The notes under the pieces: generated by a model | What the model saw: the letters and a program-made list of their open reading frames with translations, nothing else | The model's database searches: none | What the model was told of the DNA's origin: nothing | In this document: positions 32,009-40,658 of the stretch, in pieces | How positions within the stretch are numbered: the stretch's first letter is position 1 | Layout of the letters: the number at the start of each line of letters is the position of its first letter | Made by a program: the position numbers and the translations under genes | Assembly: GCF_014203705.1 (NCBI RefSeq) | Contig: NZ_JACHJR010000001.1 | Location: forward strand, 1,922,001 to 1,986,000 | Length of the DNA stretch: 64,000 nucleotides | Reading direction: 5' to 3' | Origin: Kitasatospora gansuensis | GTDB lineage: Bacteria > Actinomycetota > Actinomycetes > Streptomycetales > Streptomycetaceae

Positions 32009-33751
32009 TCAGCCCTTGGCCTGGAAGGCGCCCGCCACGCCGAAGTTGGCGGAGTGCTCGGGCAGCACGACGACCTTGCCGCCACCGGTGAGCACCCGGC
32101 CCGCGGTCAGCAGCGAGCCGGTGCCCTGCGGGTAGCCGCCGCCCGCGGTCGCCCGGCCGTCGGTGACGGCGTAGCGGGTGAGGTGGGCGGGCTGGTCGAG
32201 GCGCTCGTCGCCGGCCAGCAGCAGGGCGCCGGTCTCCACGCCGACCGGGACGGTCTTGCCCTTCTCGGCGACCTGGGTCTTCCAGCGCGGCTTACCGGTC
32301 GTCAGGTCGTAGGCGACGGCGGACGAGTGGCCGCCGTCGGCCGTGGTCAGGGTGGTCAGCAGGGTCTGGTCCTGGAAGAAGACCGTCGGGGTGGCGTCGA
32401 AGCTGCCCCGGGTGACGCCGAGCCTGCCGCCTTCGGCGGTGACCGGGATCTCGGCGGCCGGGTCGCCGGTGGCGCCCCAGGCGAAGATCCGGTCGTCGGT
32501 GGGCTGCTCCCCCGTGGTGAGCACCACGGCGGGCTCGGCGGAGAGCACCGTGACGGTCTTCGGCTGGTTGTTCAGCCCGCGCCACCAGTGCACCTTGCCG
32601 TCCTCGGCGTTCAGCGCGACCGCCTGGTCGGCGGGCACGCTGTCGGCGCAGGTGCTGTGCAGCACGACGGTCTTGCCGCTCGCGCCGCCGCTCAGCGTGC
32701 AGAACTTGCCCTGCCCGGCGTACGTCCAGAGGTCCTTGCCGTCGGCGGCGGCCCAGGCGACGGCCTTGTCGTCGCCGACCGCGACCACCTTGTCGTCCAG
32801 CACCGCGACGTGGGCGCCGTAGGTGTCCTTGGCGTCGGAGAGCGGCTTGGTCCAGGCGGCCTTGCCGGTCTTGGTGTCGACGGCGGAGACCAGGGTGCAG
32901 GCGCTCTTCGGGTCGGCGGAGACCCGGAACAGCGCGGCGCCCAGGCCCGCCGGACTGACGGTGGGTGAGAGTCCGCACGGGACGGCGCCCTCGGCGGGTG
33001 GGGCGAGCGTCCAGGTGGGCTTGCCGTCGGCGAGCGCGTAGGCGTGCACGCCGGTGCTGTCGGCGCGGACCACCGCGTCGCCCAGCAGCCAGCTGCCGGT
33101 CAGGGTGTCGTCGGCCCCGGCGGCCGGTGCGGCGGCGGGCTGGGCCGCCCAGGCCCTGGCGTGCGCGACGGTGAAGGTCTTCGGGATCTCGGCCGGGCCG
33201 CCGGCCGTACCGCCGTCGGACCGGTCACTGGTGACCATCACGCCGGCCGTGATCAGTACGCCCAGCGCGGCGACCCCGGCTCCGGCGCGGATCAGCAGGG
33301 CGCGCCCGCTCGGCGCGTGCTCCCCGGAGATCACCGAGGCGGCGAGGTCCTTCACCCGGTCGGCGGGCGACGTCTTGCGGACCCGAGGGGCGGCGACGGC
33401 CACGACGGGCACGGCCTCGACCTCGGGCACCGGCTCGGGCGTCGGCTGCGCGGGCTCCCCGAGCGGCTCGTACGACGGCTGCTCGAAGGATGACGGCTGG
33501 TAGGACGGGGGCGGCTCGTACGCCTGCGGCTGCTCGTAGGAGGGCGGCGCGTACAGCTGCTGCTCGTACCCGGCCTCGGGCTGCTGGTAGTACTGCTCCG
33601 GCTCGCGCTGCTGCGGCATCTCGGACTGCCACTGCTGCTGCGGCTGTTCCTGGTACCCGTAGGGCTGCTGCTCCTGGGTCGGGTACCAGCCCTGCTGGTA
33701 GTCGTAGCCGACCGGCTCCTGCCCGGCCGTGCCGGAGTGGTCCTGAGCCAT
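32009..33751 (-). CDS. membrane-anchored PQQ-like beta-propeller protein
   Basis: 580 aa from ATG 33751. Residues 1-140 are Gln/Tyr/Pro/Glu-rich and disordered (QEQQPYGYQEQPQQQWQSE). A single membrane segment follows (LIRAGAGVAALGVLITAGVM, about 155-175). The rest is a PQQ-type beta-propeller, with repeats such as VSAVDTKTGKAAWTKPL, AVAWAAADGKDLWTYAG, ALNAEDGKVHWWRG and VAYDLTTGKPRWKT. Topology would place the propeller outside. Such proteins in streptomycetes are often linked to kinases, but no kinase is present here. Function unknown. Confidence 0.8.
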   Translation of the reverse strand: MAQDHSGTAGQEPVGYDYQQGWYPTQEQQPYGYQEQPQQQWQSEMPQQREPEQYYQQPEAGYEQQLYAPPSYEQPQAYEPPPSYQPSSFEQPSYEPLGEPAQPTPEPVPEVEAVPVVAVAAPRVRKTSPADRVKDLAASVISGEHAPSGRALLIRAGAGVAALGVLITAGVMVTSDRSDGGTAGGPAEIPKTFTVAHARAWAAQPAAAPAAGADDTLTGSWLLGDAVVRADSTGVHAYALADGKPTWTLAPPAEGAVPCGLSPTVSPAGLGAALFRVSADPKSACTLVSAVDTKTGKAAWTKPLSDAKDTYGAHVAVLDDKVVAVGDDKAVAWAAADGKDLWTYAGQGKFCTLSGGASGKTVVLHSTCADSVPADQAVALNAEDGKVHWWRGLNNQPKTVTVLSAEPAVVLTTGEQPTDDRIFAWGATGDPAAEIPVTAEGGRLGVTRGSFDATPTVFFQDQTLLTTLTTADGGHSSAVAYDLTTGKPRWKTQVAEKGKTVPVGVETGALLLAGDERLDQPAHLTRYAVTDGRATAGGGYPQGTGSLLTAGRVLTGGGKVVVLPEHSANFGVAGAFQAKG

Positions 33752-33860
33752 GCGATCCGTCCGTCCGACTGCGTGCGCTGCGGCAGCCAGCATCTCACGA
33801 CCGTCGGACCATCCCGTCCGGAACCGGAGCAATCGGGCATCTCACGGAGCCGTCAGACCG

Positions 33861-34157
33861 TCAGGCGTCGCGCAGCGCCTGGTCGATCCGGGCCGCCATG
33901 GTGAGGTCGAGGCCGGTCAGGCCGCCCGCGCTGTGGGTGGAGAGGACGAACCGCAGGGTGCGCCAGCGGATGTCGATGTCGGGGTGGTGGTCGAGTTCCT
34001 CGGCTGCCTCCGCCACCACGCCGACCACCGCGATCGCGGTCGGGAAGCCGGCGGTCTCGGCGGTCCGGACGATGGCCTCGCCCTCCCGGGTCCAGTCCGG
34101 GAGGGCGGCCAGGCCGGCCGTGATCTGATCGTCGGTCAGTCGCGTGCTCTTGCTCAT
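33861..34157 (-). CDS. pterin-4a-carbinolamine dehydratase
   Basis: 98 aa, the usual length. It dehydrates 4a-hydroxytetrahydropterin to quinonoid dihydropterin, recycling tetrahydropterin, and may act as a folate-repair enzyme. The active-site signature EELDHHPDIDIRWRTLRF is intact, as is the THSAGGLTGLDLTMAARID end. ATG 34157. It is 34 bp downstream of the TauE gene on the same strand. No phenylalanine hydroxylase is in the window. Confidence 0.92.
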   Translation of the reverse strand: MSKSTRLTDDQITAGLAALPDWTREGEAIVRTAETAGFPTAIAVVGVVAEAAEELDHHPDIDIRWRTLRFVLSTHSAGGLTGLDLTMAARIDQALRDA

Positions 34158-34191
34158 GGGCCCAGCGTACGAGCGGGTGCCGCGACCGGGC

Positions 34192-34950
34192 TCAGCCGAG
34201 CAGCATTCGGGTCACCGCGACCAGGCCGACCGCGACGATCACCCCGCGCAGTGCGGGCGGCGGCAGGCGGCGGCCGACCTTGGCGCCGAGCTGGCCGCCG
34301 AGGGTGGAGCCGACGGCGATCAGCAGCACGGCGGTCCAGTCGATCTCCGAGGTGAAGAGGAAGAACACCGCGGCCACCGCGTTGACGATCAGGGCGAGCA
34401 CGTTCTTGGCGCCGTTGATCCGCTGCATGGAGTCCTGCAGCAGCATGCCCATCAGGGCCACCAGCAGGACGCCCTGGGCGGCGCCGAAGTAGCCGCCGTA
34501 GATGCCGGTCAGGAAGACCCCGCCGAGCAGCAGCGGCCCGATCTCGGCGGCCGAACCGTCCCGCTTCCGGGCGGCCATCGCCCGGGCCACCCGGGGCTGG
34601 ATCACCACCAGCACCAGGGCGAGCAGGATCAGCACCGGCACGATGGTGTCGAAGGCCGCGCTGGGCAGCTTGACCAGCAGGTACGCGCCGAGCAGACCGC
34701 CGAGCAGCGAGGCGGTGCCCATCCGGAGCAACCGGTCGCGCTGGCCGGCGAGTTCGCGGCGGTAGCCGATCGCGCCGCTGAGCGTGCCCGGCACCAGGCC
34801 GATGGTGTTGGAGACGTTGGCGGTCACCGGTGGCACGCCGAAGGCGAGCAGCACCGGAAAGGTGATCAGGGTGCCGGAGCCGACCACCGTGTTGATGGTG
34901 CCGGCGCCGATCCCGGCGAGCAGGACGGCGAGCCCCTCCCAGAGGGTCAT
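34192..34950 (-). CDS. TauE/SafE-family sulfite exporter-like permease
   Basis: 252 aa with about eight membrane segments. The two internally repeated motifs AGIGAGTINTVVGSGTLITFP (N-terminal) and GIYGGYFGAAQGVLLVA (C-terminal) are the TauE/SafE hallmark. Anion transport is predicted; the substrate (sulfite, sulfonate or another small anion) is not known. ATG 34950, with GAGG upstream. Possibly co-transcribed with the carbinolamine dehydratase that follows. Confidence 0.88.
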   Translation of the reverse strand: MTLWEGLAVLLAGIGAGTINTVVGSGTLITFPVLLAFGVPPVTANVSNTIGLVPGTLSGAIGYRRELAGQRDRLLRMGTASLLGGLLGAYLLVKLPSAAFDTIVPVLILLALVLVVIQPRVARAMAARKRDGSAAEIGPLLLGGVFLTGIYGGYFGAAQGVLLVALMGMLLQDSMQRINGAKNVLALIVNAVAAVFFLFTSEIDWTAVLLIAVGSTLGGQLGAKVGRRLPPPALRGVIVAVGLVAVTRMLLG

Positions 34951-35077
34951 GGGTACCTCGGTTTCTGGCCCGGTCGGGTACACGGCACGGGGGCTCGCGT
35001 CGGGACGGGGCCGAGCAGTTGTGCCGCTGATCATGCATCAGCCGGGCCGCCGTGGCCAGGGGGTGTCCAGTACACGA

Positions 35078-35111
35078 ACGGGCCCGCCCCCTGGGGAGGG
35101 AGCGGGCCCGT
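35078..35111 (-). terminator. hairpin beyond the stomatin gene
   Basis: 10-bp perfect stem ACGGGCCCGC with GCGGGCCCGT around a 14-nt loop. It follows the palindromic element at 35121-35285 in the direction of stomatin transcription. Confidence 0.55.
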
Positions 35112-35120
35112 CGGCGGCAT

Positions 35121-35285
35121 AGGGCCTGTCTGACCATTCGCGTCGGATCAGGCCGGGTCGTTCGGTGCGTGCGCTCGGCGTGCGGCCGGAGCGACCTCGT
35201 AGCGGAGCTACTTGGTTGTTTCGGCCGTGCGGCGAGCGTGCGTGCCGGGCGGGCCGGCCCCGACGGGAATGGTCAGACAGGCCCT
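35121..35285. mobile_element. 165-bp palindromic, MITE-like element
   Basis: Ends are 19-bp perfect inverted repeats (AGGGCCTGTCTGACCATTC at 35121-35139 and its complement at 35267-35285). The interior is imperfectly palindromic, with GTAGC-GGA-GCTAC almost at the exact centre. No open frame of note. It starts 4 bp past the stomatin stop. No clear target duplication is visible. It could be a non-autonomous insertion or a long terminator hairpin. Confidence 0.6.
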
Positions 35286-35289
35286 CTGA

Positions 35290-36306
35290 CTACTCGGGGT
35301 CGAGCTTGGGGTACTCGCGGTTGGGCTCCACCCGGGGGCGGGCGGTGCCCTTGTCGGTGTCGACCGGGCGCGGCCCGGCCGGGCGGTCGACCTGGATCGG
35401 GGCGCCGGTGGGGGCCGCCGGGGCGGCGCCGCCGCCGGTGACGTTGCCGAACGCGCCGCCGATGCCCTTGAGCGCGTCGCCGATCTCGCTCGGGATGATC
35501 CAGAGTTTGTTGGAGTCGCCCTTGGCCAGCTCGGGCAGGGTCTGCAGGTACTGGTAGGCGAGCAGCTTCTGGTCGGCGTCGCCCTCGTGGATCGCCTCGA
35601 AGACGGTCCGGATCGCGGCGGCCTCACCGTCGGCGCGGAGCACCGCGGCCTGCGCCTCACCCTCGGCGGTCAGGACCGCCGCCTGCTTGTCACCCTCGGC
35701 CCGCAGGATGGCGGCCTGCCGGGCGCCCTCGGCGGTGAGGATGGCGGCGCGCTTGTCACGGTCGGCGCGCATCTGCTTCTCCATCGAGTCCTGGATGGAG
35801 GTCGGCGGCTCGATCGCCTTGAGCTCGACCCGGTTGACCCGGATGCCCCACTTGCCGGTGGCCTCGTCGAGGACGCCGCGCAGCCCCGCGTTGATCACCT
35901 CACGGGACGTCAGGGTGGACTCCAGGTCCATCGAGCCGATGATGTTGCGCAGGGTGGTGACGGTGAGCTGCTCGATCGCCTGGATGTAGCTGGCCACCTC
36001 GTAGGTGGCGGCCCGGGCGTCGGTGACCTGGTAGTAGATCACCGTGTCGATGTTGACCACCAGGTTGTCCTGGGTGATCACCGGCTGCGGCGGGAACGGG
36101 ACGACCTGCTCACGCAGGTCGATCCGGTTGCGGACCCGGTCGATGAACGGGACCACGATGTTCAGGCCGGCGTTCAGCGTCCGGGTGTAGCGGCCGAAAC
36201 GTTCCACGATGGCCGCACTGGCCTGCGGGATCACCTGGATCGTCTTGATCAGTGCGATGAAGGCCACCACGACCAGGACGACCAGCACGATAAGGACGGG
36301 TTCCAC
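35290..36306 (-). CDS. SPFH/stomatin-like membrane protein
   Basis: 338 aa from GTG 36306, with GGGGAG upstream. An N-terminal membrane segment (VLIVLVVLVVVAFIALI) is followed by the SPFH domain (IVERFGRYTRTLNAGLNIVV; DLREQVVPFPPQPVITQDN; YTQ-like YIQAIEQLTVTTLRNIIG). Then comes an Ala/Glu-rich coiled-coil (AEGARQAAILRAEGDKQAAVL) and a disordered C-terminus. Stomatins form ring oligomers that organise membranes or regulate proteases. It is 10 bp downstream of nfeD, the classic partner. Confidence 0.92.
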   Translation of the reverse strand: MEPVLIVLVVLVVVAFIALIKTIQVIPQASAAIVERFGRYTRTLNAGLNIVVPFIDRVRNRIDLREQVVPFPPQPVITQDNLVVNIDTVIYYQVTDARAATYEVASYIQAIEQLTVTTLRNIIGSMDLESTLTSREVINAGLRGVLDEATGKWGIRVNRVELKAIEPPTSIQDSMEKQMRADRDKRAAILTAEGARQAAILRAEGDKQAAVLTAEGEAQAAVLRADGEAAAIRTVFEAIHEGDADQKLLAYQYLQTLPELAKGDSNKLWIIPSEIGDALKGIGGAFGNVTGGGAAPAAPTGAPIQVDRPAGPRPVDTDKGTARPRVEPNREYPKLDPE

Positions 36307-36316
36307 GCGTTCTCCC

Positions 36317-36748
36317 CTAGACGACCAGGGCGGTGGCGCCCTGGATTTCGACGACGTCGACCTGCTGACCCGGCTCGTAGACACTGCCGGGGTTGAGCGC
36401 GCGGGCCGACCAGATCTCGCCGTTCAGCTTGATCCGCCCTCCCTGCCCGTCGACCTGCTCCTGCACGATGGCGGTGGCGCCGGTGAGCGCGTCGATCCCG
36501 GTCCTGATCCCCGGCCCCTGCTTTAGCTGCCGGTACGCGATCGGGCGGACGACGACCAGCAGGGCGACCGAGACTCCCACGAAGATCAGGAACTGCCCCA
36601 CCACCCCGACGCCCAGCCCGGCGGCAGCGGCGGCCGCGCCGGCCCCGACCGCGAACATGGCGAACTCCGGCATCGCGGTGAGCACCAGCGGTATGCCAAG
36701 ACCAACGGCGGCCAGGAGCCACCAAATCCAGCTGTCCACAAAGTCCAT
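36317..36748 (-). CDS. NfeD-family membrane protein
   Basis: 143 aa. Two or three membrane segments at the N-terminus (WIWWLLAAVGLGIPLVL; GQFLIFVGVSVALLVVV), then a small OB-fold beta-barrel (GATAIVQEQVDGQGGRIKL; GEIWSARAL; GQQVDVVEIQGATALVV) as in NfeD/YqeZ-type short forms. It pairs with the stomatin-like protein. No Ser protease domain, so this is the short NfeD1b type. ATG 36748, weak ribosome site. Confidence 0.88.
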   Translation of the reverse strand: MDFVDSWIWWLLAAVGLGIPLVLTAMPEFAMFAVGAGAAAAAAGLGVGVVGQFLIFVGVSVALLVVVRPIAYRQLKQGPGIRTGIDALTGATAIVQEQVDGQGGRIKLNGEIWSARALNPGSVYEPGQQVDVVEIQGATALVV

Positions 36749-36803
36749 CCTAGGGAGGCGAGGTCTCTCGCGGCGGAAAGTTCCCGCAGGTGGACGGGTG
36801 GAA

Positions 36804-36825
36804 ACCGGCCGTACGTACGACCGGT
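36804..36825 (-). terminator. palindrome after the ABC ATPase gene
   Basis: ACCGGCCGTAC next to GTACGACCGGT forms a 22-bp near-perfect palindrome 38 bp past the ABC gene stop. Candidate terminator. Confidence 0.45.
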
Positions 36826-36863
36826 CCCAGTTCAGTCCTGTTCCGCGCCGTTCAGTGACCGGT

Positions 36864-37655
36864 TCAGCCGAGCGGAAGGCCCTGTGCGGACCAGCGGTCG
36901 CCGTGCCGCTCCAGGGTCAGCGGGAGACCGAAGCAGAGCGACAGGTTGCGCGCCGTCAGCTCGGTGTCGATCGGGCCCGCGGTGAGCACCTTGCCCTGAC
37001 GGATCATCAGCACGTGGGTGAAACCGGGAGCGATCTCCTCGACGTGGTGGGTGACCATCGCCATCGCCGGTGCGTACGCGTCCTGGGCCAGCGCGCCGAG
37101 GCGGCGGACCAGGTCCTCGCGGCCACCGAGGTCGAGACCGGCGGCCGGCTCGTCCAGCAGCAGCAGCTCGGGGTCGGTCATCAGGGCGCGGGCGATCATG
37201 GTGCGCTTGCGCTCGCCCTCGGACAGCGTGCCGAACTTGCGGGTGACGTAGTCCGCCATGCCCAGCCGGTCCAGCAGCGCCAGCGCGCGGACCTCGTCGG
37301 TGGTCTCGTACTGCTCGCGCCAGGTGGCGGTCATCCCGTACGCGGCGGTCAGCACCGTCTGCAGCACGGTCTGCTCGGTCGGCAGCTTGTCCAGCAGCGA
37401 GGCGCTGGCCAGACCGATCCGCTGGCGGAGCTCGAAGACGTCGACCGCGCCGAGCTTCTCGCCCAGCACGGCGGCCGCGCCGGCGCTCGGGAAGAGATAG
37501 GTGGAGGCGACCTGGAGCAGGGTCGTCTTACCGGCGCCGTTCGGGCCCAGGATCACCCAGCGCTCACCCTCGGAGATCGACCAGGAGACCTGGTCGACCA
37601 GCGCGCGCCCCTCCCGGACCACGGAAACGTCCACCAGCTCCAGCACGTCGCTCAT
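36864..37655 (-). CDS. ABC transporter ATP-binding protein
   Basis: 263 aa. Complete nucleotide-binding domain: Walker A ILGPNGAGKTTLLQ (near residue 38), signature LSEGERKRTMIAR, Walker B LLLLDEPAAGLD, H-loop MVTHHVEEI. No permease gene is next to it. The LSEGERKR signature and overall length match a stand-alone ATPase class found in actinobacteria (ModF/YheS-like or metal-type). Transported substrate unknown. ATG 37655. Confidence 0.9.
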   Translation of the reverse strand: MSDVLELVDVSVVREGRALVDQVSWSISEGERWVILGPNGAGKTTLLQVASTYLFPSAGAAAVLGEKLGAVDVFELRQRIGLASASLLDKLPTEQTVLQTVLTAAYGMTATWREQYETTDEVRALALLDRLGMADYVTRKFGTLSEGERKRTMIARALMTDPELLLLDEPAAGLDLGGREDLVRRLGALAQDAYAPAMAMVTHHVEEIAPGFTHVLMIRQGKVLTAGPIDTELTARNLSLCFGLPLTLERHGDRWSAQGLPLG

Positions 37656-37851
37656 GCCTACGCCTTCCCCAATGCAGAAAATTCGGCCGCCCGAGGGCCT
37701 TTGCGCGCGCGGGTCCTCGGGGTGCGGTCCACTCGTGTCGACAGTCGGCTGCGGGCGGGCAGCCTACCCCGGGGGCCGGGTAAGGCTCGGAGGGGGTGCG
37801 CCGCTCACAGCACAGGCCAAACCTACGCCACGCGGATGGCCGTACTTTCCG

Positions 37852-37864
37852 TAGGCTGGCCGGA
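37852..37864 (+). promoter_or_regulatory. candidate leaderless promoter
   Basis: TAGGCT (37852-37857) ends 6 nt before the ATG at 37864, so transcription would start at or next to the start codon. There is no ribosome site. Confidence 0.45.
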
Positions 37865-38661
37865 TGCCTGCTTCAACCACTGACAATCCGTACGAAGAGC
37901 CGCGCTCCGGGCGGCTGACCGCGTGGGGCAACGCGCTGCTCGGCGGTTTCACCTCTCCCGACCAGGCCGCCGAGGCCCTGGTCGGTGACGACGAGAGCCA
38001 CCGGTTCACCGGCCTGCCGGGCGACGCCGACGGCGAACTGCACAGCCCCGCCTGGGCCCTCGGCCGGCTCCGGGTACTCGGCGCCACCGGCCTGCGACTG
38101 GCCCGGCCCGCCCCCGGCCACCCGCTCGGCCTGACCGGCCCCGCCGCCTTCAACGCCGCCGCACTCGCCGCCGGCGAGGCCGTGCTCGCGGTCGGCCTGC
38201 CGATCGGCTTCGTCCCCGAGGTCGAGGTGTACGGGCCCGAGGGCGACCAGGGCGTCCGGGTGCTCTGGCGCTGCTCGACCGTCAACGAAGGCCCGCCCGC
38301 TGACGTCCCGTCACTGCACGAGGCCGAGCGCGAACTCGCGGAGGGCCTGCGGGAGACCACCCTGCTGCTCACCAAACTGGACGTCGCCGGGGCCGGCCCC
38401 GAAGCCGTCCGCGCCCTCACCGAATGGCGCCGCCGCGGCCACACCGAACTCCTCGCCCCCGGCTACCCCCCGCGCGCCGTCCGGGTCCTGGAGTCCGCCC
38501 GGCAGATCACCGCCCTGCTCTCGATCGCCCTCGGCGGGCACGGCGCAGCGGTCAGCGCCTCCGAGATGGCGGCCCGCCGCGAGATCCTCGCTCCGCTCGG
38601 CCGCACCGCCCGCAGGGCCACTGCCGCGGCGTACAACGCCTTGGTCGACGAACCTCGCTGA
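37864..38661 (+). CDS. conserved hypothetical protein
   Basis: 265 aa. I recognise no domain. It begins PASTTDNPYEEPRSGRLTAWGNALLGG. It is soluble, Ala/Gly-rich, with an even charge distribution and helical C-terminus (MAARREILAPLGRTARRATAAAYNALV). Codon use is typical of the window. A TAGGCT -10 element suggests a leaderless transcript. It is divergent from the ABC ATPase gene. Confidence 0.75.
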   Translation: MPASTTDNPYEEPRSGRLTAWGNALLGGFTSPDQAAEALVGDDESHRFTGLPGDADGELHSPAWALGRLRVLGATGLRLARPAPGHPLGLTGPAAFNAAALAAGEAVLAVGLPIGFVPEVEVYGPEGDQGVRVLWRCSTVNEGPPADVPSLHEAERELAEGLRETTLLLTKLDVAGAGPEAVRALTEWRRRGHTELLAPGYPPRAVRVLESARQITALLSIALGGHGAAVSASEMAARREILAPLGRTARRATAAAYNALVDEPR

Positions 38662-38678
38662 ACTACGGGCATCAGCCA

Positions 38679-38796
38679 CCAGGGGCTCGGGGAACTGCGA
38701 CGCCGACCTCGAAAAAGGCGATCCGTACGTAGCTGGTCAGGCACTTTTGCAGTGATACCCACCAGCCACGAACCGTCGCCGTTCCCCGAGCCCCTG
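38679..38796 (+). repeat. dispersed palindromic repeat, copy D
   Basis: 118 bp. Left arm type Y, right arm type Q. It shares the flank GGCATCAGCCA with copy E but lacks the ATAGTGCAA tail of the other four copies. It lies between convergent genes, 15 bp from the response-regulator stop. Confidence 0.9.
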
Positions 38797-38811
38797 CGGG
38801 GCTCGTGCCAC

Positions 38812-39459
38812 CTAGGCTTGGTTGTTGCGTACCGCCCAGAGCGCCGCCTGTGTGCGGTCCGCGAGGTCGAGCTTCATCAGGATGTTGGACACGTGGGTCT
38901 TGACCGTCTTCTCGGAGAGGTGCAGCGCCCGGGCGATCTCCCGGTTGGAGCGTCCGTCCGCGATATGGCCGAGCACCTCGCGCTCACGGTCCGTCAGGGT
39001 GCCGCCCCGGCCCTGCGGGGGGCGGGGGGAGTCGTCCGAGAGCAGGGCGGAAGCCAGCTCCGGCTGGAGCAGGACGTGGCCCGCGTGCACCGAGCGGATC
39101 GCCCCGGCCAGCGCCTCCGGGTCCACGTCCTTGTAGACGTACCCGGCGGCGCCGGCCCGGAGCGCGGGCACCATCGTCCGGTGCTCGGTGAAGCTGGTGA
39201 CGATCAGGACCCGGGCCGCGCTGCCGCGCTCCTTGAGCAGTTTGAGCGCTTCGATCCCGTCCACGCCGGGCATCTTGAGGTCCATCAGCACCACGTCCGG
39301 CCCGAGTGCCTCCGCCTTCTCGACGCCCTCGGCGCCGTCCGCGGCCTCGCCGACCACCTCGATGTCGTCCTGCACCTCCAGGAAGGTGCGCAGCCCGCGC
39401 CGGACCACCTGGTGGTCGTCCACCAGCAGTACGCGGATCGGTGACGTGGCGTCAGGCAC
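38812..39459 (-). CDS. NarL/LuxR-family response regulator
   Basis: 215 aa. Receiver domain with acidic pocket VLLVDDHQ, phospho-acceptor Asp in VVLMDLKMPG, Thr/Ser switch VTSF and Lys in YVYKDV. The C-terminal LuxR HTH is LTDREREVLGHIADGRSNREI... LHLSEKTVKTHVSNI. The GTG start at 39459 overlaps the kinase stop by 8 bp (GTGCCTGA), so the pair is translationally coupled. Similar to DevR-type regulators; targets unknown. Confidence 0.93.
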   Translation of the reverse strand: MPDATSPIRVLLVDDHQVVRRGLRTFLEVQDDIEVVGEAADGAEGVEKAEALGPDVVLMDLKMPGVDGIEALKLLKERGSAARVLIVTSFTEHRTMVPALRAGAAGYVYKDVDPEALAGAIRSVHAGHVLLQPELASALLSDDSPRPPQGRGGTLTDREREVLGHIADGRSNREIARALHLSEKTVKTHVSNILMKLDLADRTQAALWAVRNNQA

Positions 39460-40597
39460 CGGGGACCTCCAGCTCGATGGCGGTCCCCTGGCCGGGGGCC
39501 GATTCCAGGGACAGCGTCCCGCCGACGGCGGCGGCCCGGTCCCGCATGGAGACCAGCCCGAGGTGCCGGCCCTCCCGGCGGACGGTCTCCGGGTCGAAGC
39601 CGCGTCCGTCGTCGTGCACCCGCAGCCGGGCGCCCCGGTCGGCCGTACCGGTCAGGGTGACCTCGACGAGCTTGGCGCCGGAGTGCCGCAGGGCGTTGTG
39701 CAGGGCTTCCTGAGCGACCCTCAGCACGGCGGCCTCCTGCCCGGGCGGCAGCGTCCGGACGCCGTCCGAGCTGAACCGGACCTCGGCGGTGTGGGCCCGG
39801 TCGAGCACCTGGGCCTGCGAGGCGAGGGTGGCCACCAGGCCGTCCTCGTCCAGTGCGGCGGGCCGCAGTTCGATCACCACGGCGCGGAGTTCGTCGGCGG
39901 CCTCGGCGGCCAGCCGGGCCACCTCGGCGAGTTCGGCGCGGGCCCGGGCCGGGTCGCGGTCGACCAGGGTGGCGGCGGCCTTGGCGGTGAGGCGGAGCGA
40001 GAAGAGCTTCTGCGAGACGGCGTCGTGCAGGTCGTGGGCGATCCTGGCCCGTTCGCCGGCCAGGGTGAGTTCGCGGCTGCGTTCGTACAGCCGGGCGTTG
40101 CCGAGCGCTATCGCGGCGTGCGCGGCGAGGATCCGCAGCAGTTCCTCGTCGTGGGCGGTGAAGCCGCCCGCCTTGTTGGCCAGGAAGACCGCCCCGAGGA
40201 TCTCGGTCCCGTCCACGATCGGCATGCCGAGGAAGTCGCTCATGTCGGGGTGCGCGTCCGGCCAGCCCTCGAAGTCGGGGGCGCGGCGGACGTCGTCCAG
40301 CCGGGTCGGGGTGAGCCGGTGCAGCATCGCGGCCAGGACGCCGTGCTGGCGCGGCAGCGGGCCGATCGCCTTCCACTGCTCGTCGGTGACGCCGTCCACC
40401 ACGAACTGGGCGAAGCCGCCGTGGTCGTCGGGCACGCCGAGGGCGGCGTACTCGGCGCCGAGCAGGGTCCGGGCCTCGGCGGTGATCCGGCGCAGCACCT
40501 CCCGGACCTCCAGGTGGCGGCTCATCGCCAGGACGGCGCCGCTGACGGCCTCGATCCCGCTCAGGGAGGGGTCACAGGAGGTTGGTTCGGCTGGCAT
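39452..40597 (-). CDS. GAF-domain sensor histidine kinase
   Basis: 381 aa, soluble. An N-terminal GAF domain (about residues 30-180; FLGMPIVDGTEILGAVFLANK) precedes a HisKA_3 dimerisation motif with the phospho-His in RIAHDLHDAVSQKLFSLRL. The HATPase has EALHNALRHSGA, HDDGRGFDP, and HLGLVSMRDRAAAVGG. This DevS/NarX-like architecture, with one GAF, may sense a small ligand, redox or gas. No haem-binding His is obvious. It precedes its regulator. Confidence 0.93.
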   Translation of the reverse strand: MPAEPTSCDPSLSGIEAVSGAVLAMSRHLEVREVLRRITAEARTLLGAEYAALGVPDDHGGFAQFVVDGVTDEQWKAIGPLPRQHGVLAAMLHRLTPTRLDDVRRAPDFEGWPDAHPDMSDFLGMPIVDGTEILGAVFLANKAGGFTAHDEELLRILAAHAAIALGNARLYERSRELTLAGERARIAHDLHDAVSQKLFSLRLTAKAAATLVDRDPARARAELAEVARLAAEAADELRAVVIELRPAALDEDGLVATLASQAQVLDRAHTAEVRFSSDGVRTLPPGQEAAVLRVAQEALHNALRHSGAKLVEVTLTGTADRGARLRVHDDGRGFDPETVRREGRHLGLVSMRDRAAAVGGTLSLESAPGQGTAIELEVPGA

Positions 40598-40658
40598 GCC
40601 CCCACGCTACCGTCGAGGTCAGACCACGGCATGGGGCACCCGATGTAGGTCCTGAGGA

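Noticed and set aside
35121..35285. A small gene within the palindromic element
   Set aside because: Open frames there mirror the palindrome on both strands and have no ribosome site.
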